Of a DNA stretch of 64,000 nt, positions 59,642-64,000 are shown piece by piece (position 1 is the stretch's first letter; each line of letters opens with the position of its first letter). Position numbers and translations under genes: made by a program. Origin of the DNA: JAJRXR01 sp041402005 (GTDB taxonomy: Bacteria; Planctomycetota; Phycisphaerae; Phycisphaerales; UBA1924). The notes beneath the pieces are model-generated. The model was not told where the DNA came from. It searched no databases and was given only the letters and a program-made list of their open reading frames with translations. The stretch covers positions 310,001 to 374,000 of the forward strand of contig JAWKTB010000004.1 in assembly GCA_041402005.1 (NCBI GenBank). Reading direction: 5' to 3'.

Positions 59642-62600
59642 ATGACACGCCCACGCCGCACGCTGCTGGCCGCCCCGATCGCGCTCGCCGCGGTCGCGTC
59701 CGGCGCCCTCGCCCAGGCCGACTTCGCCGAGAGCTTCGAGAACAACGGCGTCGACCAGGGGAACGGCCCCGTCAACCTCGTCGCCCAAGGCTGGATCTTC
59801 CGCAACCAGTGCGACCCGGTGAACGGGTCGGCCTGGTTCGACGGCACAGACTTCGGCGGCACACCCTTCGACGGCACGGGCTACCTCGCCGCCGACGGGC
59901 TCGCCACCGACTTCCTCGGTGGTGACTACAGCGTCTGGGCAATCCTCCCCGAGATCCCCGACCAGACCGCGGGCGACGAGTTCTCGATCTGGGTCCAGTA
60001 CGGCGGCTCGGCGACCTACGACACCTTCTTCGAGGTCCGCTACGCGCCCAGCGGCTCGGGCACCGGCTCCGGCCCCGACGACGTCGGCGACTTCACCACG
60101 GTCCTCTTCGAGGCCGAGATGCCCCTCGCATCCACCGGGTACCAGCGCGTCAGCGCCGAGCTCCCGGGCCCCGGGCGCATCGCCCTCCGCTTCCGCGCCG
60201 ACTTCCTCATGACATTCGCGGGCCGCGGCGCCAACCTCGACGTCGACGCCCTCACCGTCGGCCCCGCCCCCGCCGCGCCCTGCGGAGTCCCCATCCCCGA
60301 CCCGGGAGAGAGCATCGTCTGGAGCGCGGCCGAGGCGCCCTACACCGTCTGCCAGGACCTGCTCATACCCGAGGGCGCCCAGGTCATGGTCGAGCCCGGC
60401 GCCGAGATCAGTTTCGACCCGGGCACGACCCTCCGCGTCGAGGGCGAGCTCATCGCCACCGGCTCGCCCACCGACCCCGTCCGCTTTACGGGCTCGACGA
60501 GCATCAACGACGGACTCGAGATCGGCATCAACGGACAGCTCGACGTCGCCTTCGGCGAGGTCGCCGTCCACGTCCAGGCCGGCGGCGAAGGCGTCGCCGC
60601 CATCTTCACGGACACCGACTTCGTCGCCGGCTCGAGCATCGCCGGCATCCCCGACATCGCCGTCTTCGAGCGCTGCGACTTTACCGGCGCGAGCGAGCTG
60701 GGCAGCTTCGGGGGCCTCGCCGGATCGATCCGCATCTCGGACTCCACCTTCGCCGACGGCGCGGGCATGCGCGTCACGGGCCTCGTCCGCGTCGACAACG
60801 TCACCTCCGAGGGCACGGGGCTGGTCATCGCCGGCGAGACCATCGCCCACCCGGTGTTCATCGACAACATCTCGGTTACCGGCGTCTCGAACGCCGCGGG
60901 CCTCACCCTCTCGGGACCCAACTACCTGCTGGGCGGCAACGTCACGCTCCAGGGCAACGTCTACCCCGTCCGCCTGGAGGGCGCCGGCGCGGGCCTCATG
61001 TGGGGCTCGACGCTCCCGACCTCGGGCAACCTCAACAACGCCGTCAGCGTCGACCAGTTCACGCCCGGCGCCTACCGCCAGTGGGCCAACACCGGCCTGC
61101 CCTACATCGTCCAAGGCGAGTTCCCCCAGAACTTCGGCGGCTCCCTCCTCGTCGAGCCCGGCACCAACATCAAGTTCGGCCCAGGCGCCGGCGCATTCCT
61201 CATCGGCTCCTCCGATATCAGCCTCCAGGGCACACGCGAGCAGCCCATCCTCATCGAGTCGCTCTCGCCAGGCGTCAACCGCTGGTTCGGCCTCAAGTGG
61301 GTCGACGTCTTCGACGCCAAGGCACGCCACACCATCTTCGACGGCGGAGAGATCACCATCCAGTCCGACGGCGGTGTCATGGACCTCGTCAACTGCACCG
61401 TCCGCAACTCCCTCGAGGGCACCGCCTCCGTCACGGGCGGCATCGTCCGCCTCTACAACTCCAAGATCGTCAACAACAACGTCGGCATGGTCACCACCAC
61501 CTCGGGCCGCGTCGAGGCCGACGGCACGATCAGCCCCTCCATCTTCGAGGGCAACTCGGTCGCCGTGGACTACAACAACACCAACGGCACGACCCCCTTC
61601 CTCCGCTTCAACTGGTGGGGCGACGCGACGGGCCCCACCTCCTCGCTCAACCCGGGCGGCATGGGCGACGTCGTCCAGGACGTCCACCCCGCCGCCTTCA
61701 CCCCCTTCCTCGCGGCGCCCCCCGCGCAGGACGACGAGTTCCCGATCGTCGATATGGAGCCCACCTATTGGTTCGCAAACACCGGCGGCAAGATCCTCCT
61801 CCGCTGGTCCAGCTCCGACGACGACGAGGTCGTCGCGCACCGCGTCGAGTTTGCCGACCACGACTTCCCGAGCCAGTTCATGACCGTCGCGAACCTCCCG
61901 GGCGACGCGACCACCTACGAGTTCACCGCCCCGACCGTGCTGCCGACGAACCAGTATCCGACTCCCTCTGCCATCCGCATCGTCGCCGTCGACTCGGCGG
62001 GACAGGAGTCCTGGGACAAGTCCGTCCTCCGCATCCCCTACCACGAGGACTGGACCGTCGTCCCCCAGGAGGTCTTCAGCCCGGGCGACGTCCACCCCCA
62101 CGACAACATCGACGTCTGCTGGTCCCCCGGAGGCCTCGGCGACGCGTACGTCCTCATGGACGGCATCCGCCTCTCCAAGTCCGCCGGCGGCTCCAACACC
62201 GGCTGCCTCCCCATCGGCGCCGGGCTCCCCTACTCCAGCACCGACACGGCCCGCATCGTCATCGTCACGACCTTCGCGCGGGCGGGCGCCTCAACTACTC
62301 CTTCTCCGACTACTTCTCCATCCGCCCCGATGCACGCCTCGGCGACGAGCCCCCGCAGATCCAGACCACCTCCCCCGCTGAGGGCCAGCAGTTCGCCGGC
62401 GGCGGCGTCATCCCCGTCCGCTGGACCGCCTCCGACGACGAGGCCCTCCGCTCGTTCACCATCCAGGCCAGCTACGACGGCGGGGCGCGGCTGGCACTCC
62501 GTCGCACGCGACCTGCCCGCCGACGCCCGCGCCTTTGACTGGCGCCTGCCAGCGAGCGACGGCATCGCCGACGTCCGCGTCCGCGTCGTCGCTTTCGACA

Positions 62601-62839
62601 AGCGCTTCCAGGAGTCCAGCTCCACCACCGGCGCCTTCGAGATCCTCGCGGGTGACGCGGGCGGCTGCCCCGCCGACCTCGCCGAGCCCTTCGCCCAGCT
62701 CGACTTCTCCGACGTCGTCGCCTTCCTCACCGCCTTCGGGAACATGGACCCCGCCGCCGACTTCGCCACCCCCATCGGGCAGTTCGACTTCTCCGACGTC
62801 GTCGCCTTCCTCACCGCCTTCGGCGCCGGCTGCCCCTAA
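59642..62839 (+). CDS. Large secreted beta-helix protein with dockerin-like anchor (internal frameshifted segment)
   Basis: 1065 residues from ATG 59642. Signal peptide to ALAQ (~residue 25). Residues ~30-210 look like a jelly-roll/LamG-type domain; ~220-680 contain parallel beta-helix rungs (VEPGAEISFDPGTTLRVEGEL). A fibronectin-III-like part follows, then the anchor module. Between about 62280 and 62490 the frame is out of register: read as given it yields a Ser/Pro-rich stretch, while the next frame gives sensible RLNYSFSDYFSIRPDARLG and IQASYDGG. Two opposite one-base errors, near 62279-62288 and 62481-62491, would explain it. Confidence 0.8.
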   Translation: MTRPRRTLLAAPIALAAVASGALAQADFAESFENNGVDQGNGPVNLVAQGWIFRNQCDPVNGSAWFDGTDFGGTPFDGTGYLAADGLATDFLGGDYSVWAILPEIPDQTAGDEFSIWVQYGGSATYDTFFEVRYAPSGSGTGSGPDDVGDFTTVLFEAEMPLASTGYQRVSAELPGPGRIALRFRADFLMTFAGRGANLDVDALTVGPAPAAPCGVPIPDPGESIVWSAAEAPYTVCQDLLIPEGAQVMVEPGAEISFDPGTTLRVEGELIATGSPTDPVRFTGSTSINDGLEIGINGQLDVAFGEVAVHVQAGGEGVAAIFTDTDFVAGSSIAGIPDIAVFERCDFTGASELGSFGGLAGSIRISDSTFADGAGMRVTGLVRVDNVTSEGTGLVIAGETIAHPVFIDNISVTGVSNAAGLTLSGPNYLLGGNVTLQGNVYPVRLEGAGAGLMWGSTLPTSGNLNNAVSVDQFTPGAYRQWANTGLPYIVQGEFPQNFGGSLLVEPGTNIKFGPGAGAFLIGSSDISLQGTREQPILIESLSPGVNRWFGLKWVDVFDAKARHTIFDGGEITIQSDGGVMDLVNCTVRNSLEGTASVTGGIVRLYNSKIVNNNVGMVTTTSGRVEADGTISPSIFEGNSVAVDYNNTNGTTPFLRFNWWGDATGPTSSLNPGGMGDVVQDVHPAAFTPFLAAPPAQDDEFPIVDMEPTYWFANTGGKILLRWSSSDDDEVVAHRVEFADHDFPSQFMTVANLPGDATTYEFTAPTVLPTNQYPTPSAIRIVAVDSAGQESWDKSVLRIPYHEDWTVVPQEVFSPGDVHPHDNIDVCWSPGGLGDAYVLMDGIRLSKSAGGSNTGCLPIGAGLPYSSTDTARIVIVTTFARAGASTTPSPTTSPSAPMHASATSPRRSRPPPPLRASSSPAAASSPSAGPPPTTRPSARSPSRPATTAGRGWHSVARDLPADARAFDWRLPASDGIADVRVRVVAFDKRFQESSSTTGAFEILAGDAGGCPADLAEPFAQLDFSDVVAFLTAFGNMDPAADFATPIGQFDFSDVVAFLTAFGAGCP
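62677..62836 (+). repeat. Anchor-module DNA repeat, copy 2
   Basis: Nearly identical in DNA to copy 1 at 55664, including the silent third positions of both DFSDVVAFLTAF units. Confidence 0.55.
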
Positions 62840-62893
62840 CCCGCTCGCGATCACCCATACCGGCGGCGCTCACGCACGCCTGGAGATTGACAG

Positions 62894-64000
62894 ATGACCC
62901 GCACGATCACGACAACCTCGCTCCTGGCGGCCTGCGGCGTGCTCGCCCCACTCGCCAGCGCTCAGAACATCAACTTCGCCCCCCCCTCGAGCTACTTCGT
63001 CCCCGATGACGGCTTCGGCGCCTCGCCCAGCTACGTCGCCGCCGGCGACATCGACGGCGACGGCGACATCGACCTCATCACCGACTCCAACGGCCCCGGC
63101 GCCGACCCCACCACCGTCTTCTGGAACGATGGCTCCGGCTCGTTCTCCATGGGCCCACAGCTCCTCGCCGGCTGGGGGTTCGGCGAGGTCGCGCTCGGCG
63201 ACATCGACTCCGACGGCGACCTCGACGTCGTCCGCTGCTCCTACTTCTCCAACGGCGTCTACTTCTTCCGCAACAACGGCGACCACACCTTCGAGCCCGC
63301 CGTCTTCTACTCCGGCGGCGGTGGCTGCATCGCCGTCATCTTCGTCGACATCGACGGCGACAAGGACCTCGACTTCGTCACCGTCGACAAGTTCGGCGGC
63401 AAGATTCGCCCCTACCGCAACATCAACGGGCTCGGCTTCACCTCCGTCGGCCTCTTCAACTGCGGCGCCCAGCCCTACACCCTCGAGGCCGCCGACATCG
63501 ACCTCGACGGCGACATGGACATGGTCGTCGCCAACGAGGACGACGCCACCCTCACCGTCTGCCTCAACGACGGGACCGGCGCCTTCCCCACCACACGCAC
63601 CCTCAACGTCGGCGAGCGCCCCACAGGCGTCGCCATCGCCGACCTCGATTCCAACGGCCAGCTCGACATCGTCAGCGCCGATTGGGGCCCGCTCTCGCCC
63701 ATCAACAACACCATCTCCGTCATCCTCGCCGACTCCGATGGCCTGCCCACCCCCGCCGTCACCGTCCCCGTCCAGGGACGACCGGGCAGCGTCGCCATCG
63801 ACGACGTCGACGGCGACGGCATCCTTGACATCGTCGCCGCCTGCGAGGCCGACAACTCCTTCGCCGTCCTGAGAGGAATCGGTGACGGCACGTTCCACCC
63901 CTTCGTCGCCTTCCCCGCCTCGGGCAGCCCGGGCGCCATCGCCCTCGCCGACCTCGACGCCGACGGCGACCCCGACCTCGCCACCGTCGCCGGCAACAAC
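62894..64000 (+). CDS. Secreted FG-GAP/VCBS-repeat protein, N-terminal part (runs off window)
   Basis: Starts at ATG 62894 with GGAGA about 8 nt upstream, and is open to the window edge (369 codons visible). Signal peptide to ASAQ (~residue 24). Repeats such as AAGDIDGDGDIDLITD, ALGDIDSDGDLDVV and AAADIDLDGDMDMVVAN carry calcium-loop D-x-D-G-D cores, as in the gene at 55862. The C-terminus, and whether it carries the anchor, lie outside the window. It continues the exoprotein cluster. Confidence 0.88.
   Translation, partial: MTRTITTTSLLAACGVLAPLASAQNINFAPPSSYFVPDDGFGASPSYVAAGDIDGDGDIDLITDSNGPGADPTTVFWNDGSGSFSMGPQLLAGWGFGEVALGDIDSDGDLDVVRCSYFSNGVYFFRNNGDHTFEPAVFYSGGGGCIAVIFVDIDGDKDLDFVTVDKFGGKIRPYRNINGLGFTSVGLFNCGAQPYTLEAADIDLDGDMDMVVANEDDATLTVCLNDGTGAFPTTRTLNVGERPTGVAIADLDSNGQLDIVSADWGPLSPINNTISVILADSDGLPTPAVTVPVQGRPGSVAIDDVDGDGILDIVAACEADNSFAVLRGIGDGTFHPFVAFPASGSPGAIALADLDADGDPDLATVAGNN

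Noticed and set aside
59240..62101. 953-residue minus-strand open frame of Val/Asp/Gly/Glu repeats
   Set aside because: Complement of GAC/GTC-rich exoprotein genes on the plus strand; no start signals or domains. Similar shadows occur at 55766-58045 and 54600-55832.
52484..62839. Periodic DFSDV repeats as a CRISPR array
   Set aside because: The repeats are in-frame coding modules with no spacer regularity and no cas genes nearby. No CRISPR array is seen in the window.

Overview
The window comes from a GC-rich (roughly 70% G+C) Gram-negative-type bacterium and most likely from a member of the Planctomycetota, class Phycisphaerae. The main evidence is seven secreted proteins that end in the paired 'DFSDVVAFLTAF...GCP' module I associate with Phycisphaerae (GC-type dockerin-like anchor). 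A VPAPG-type C-terminal sorting tail, small CxxC zinc-ribbon membrane proteins and a GGQ-only release-factor homologue support this. An outer membrane is implied by a TonB-like N-terminus, Lnt, a lipoprotein with a clear lipobox and a GmhA-type isomerase.

Layout. 1-9.2 kb: TonB-like fragment, predicted beta-barrel protein, MsrB-MsrA fusion, a two-helix membrane protein, a secreted S1 protease, a C39-like peptidase beside a SET-domain protein, a nitrilase-GNAT fusion and tRNA-Asp. 9.3-16.3 kb (minus strand): two small planctomycete-type proteins, HEAT lipoprotein, lnt, accD, a phosphatase-fold protein lacking its catalytic histidines, and rpe. 16.3-22.8 kb (plus): UDP-sugar pyrophosphorylase, alpha/beta hydrolase, thioredoxin-like lipid-side redox protein, MFS transporter, trpB. 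22.8-33.7 kb: TPR and HEAT proteins, a degenerate protein kinase, glycosyltransferase, aspS, CPBP protease, GAF-GGDEF diguanylate cyclase, SIS isomerase, half-size EamA transporter. 33.8-46 kb: ArnT/PMT-like glycosyltransferase, mutS (frameshifted), a zinc-ribbon gene cut by an in-frame TAG, DUF6624-like lipoprotein, thioredoxin, tsaD, hflX and tRNA-Thr.

46.1-51.7 kb holds the most interesting locus: a four-gene minus-strand operon of an ECF-type sigma factor, a soluble anti-sigma-like protein, a 946-residue TPR-CHAT protease with an intact His/Cys pair, and a secreted subtilase carrying the dockerin-like anchor. The last three genes are joined by a 2-nt gap and a TAATG stop/start overlap. 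The arrangement resembles the sigma factor / inhibitor / TPR-CHAT logic known from type III-E CRISPR (Craspase), but without any CRISPR component. I infer a protease-released sigma pathway that may control cell-surface proteins.

51.9-64 kb is a plus-strand run of secreted proteins (beta-propeller, FG-GAP, beta-helix) nearly all ending in the same anchor; the run continues past the window edge.

Two window-wide observations: at least ten genes have a TANNNT hexamer 5-8 nt (usually exactly 7) before the start codon and no Shine-Dalgarno sequence, the signature of leaderless mRNAs; and two intergenic double-hairpin elements share one architecture (GGTGG-hairpin-TCC loop ... hairpin-GGA loop-CCACC). 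Sequence quality should be kept in mind: mutS has a one-base frameshift, and the long beta-helix gene has two compensating ones.
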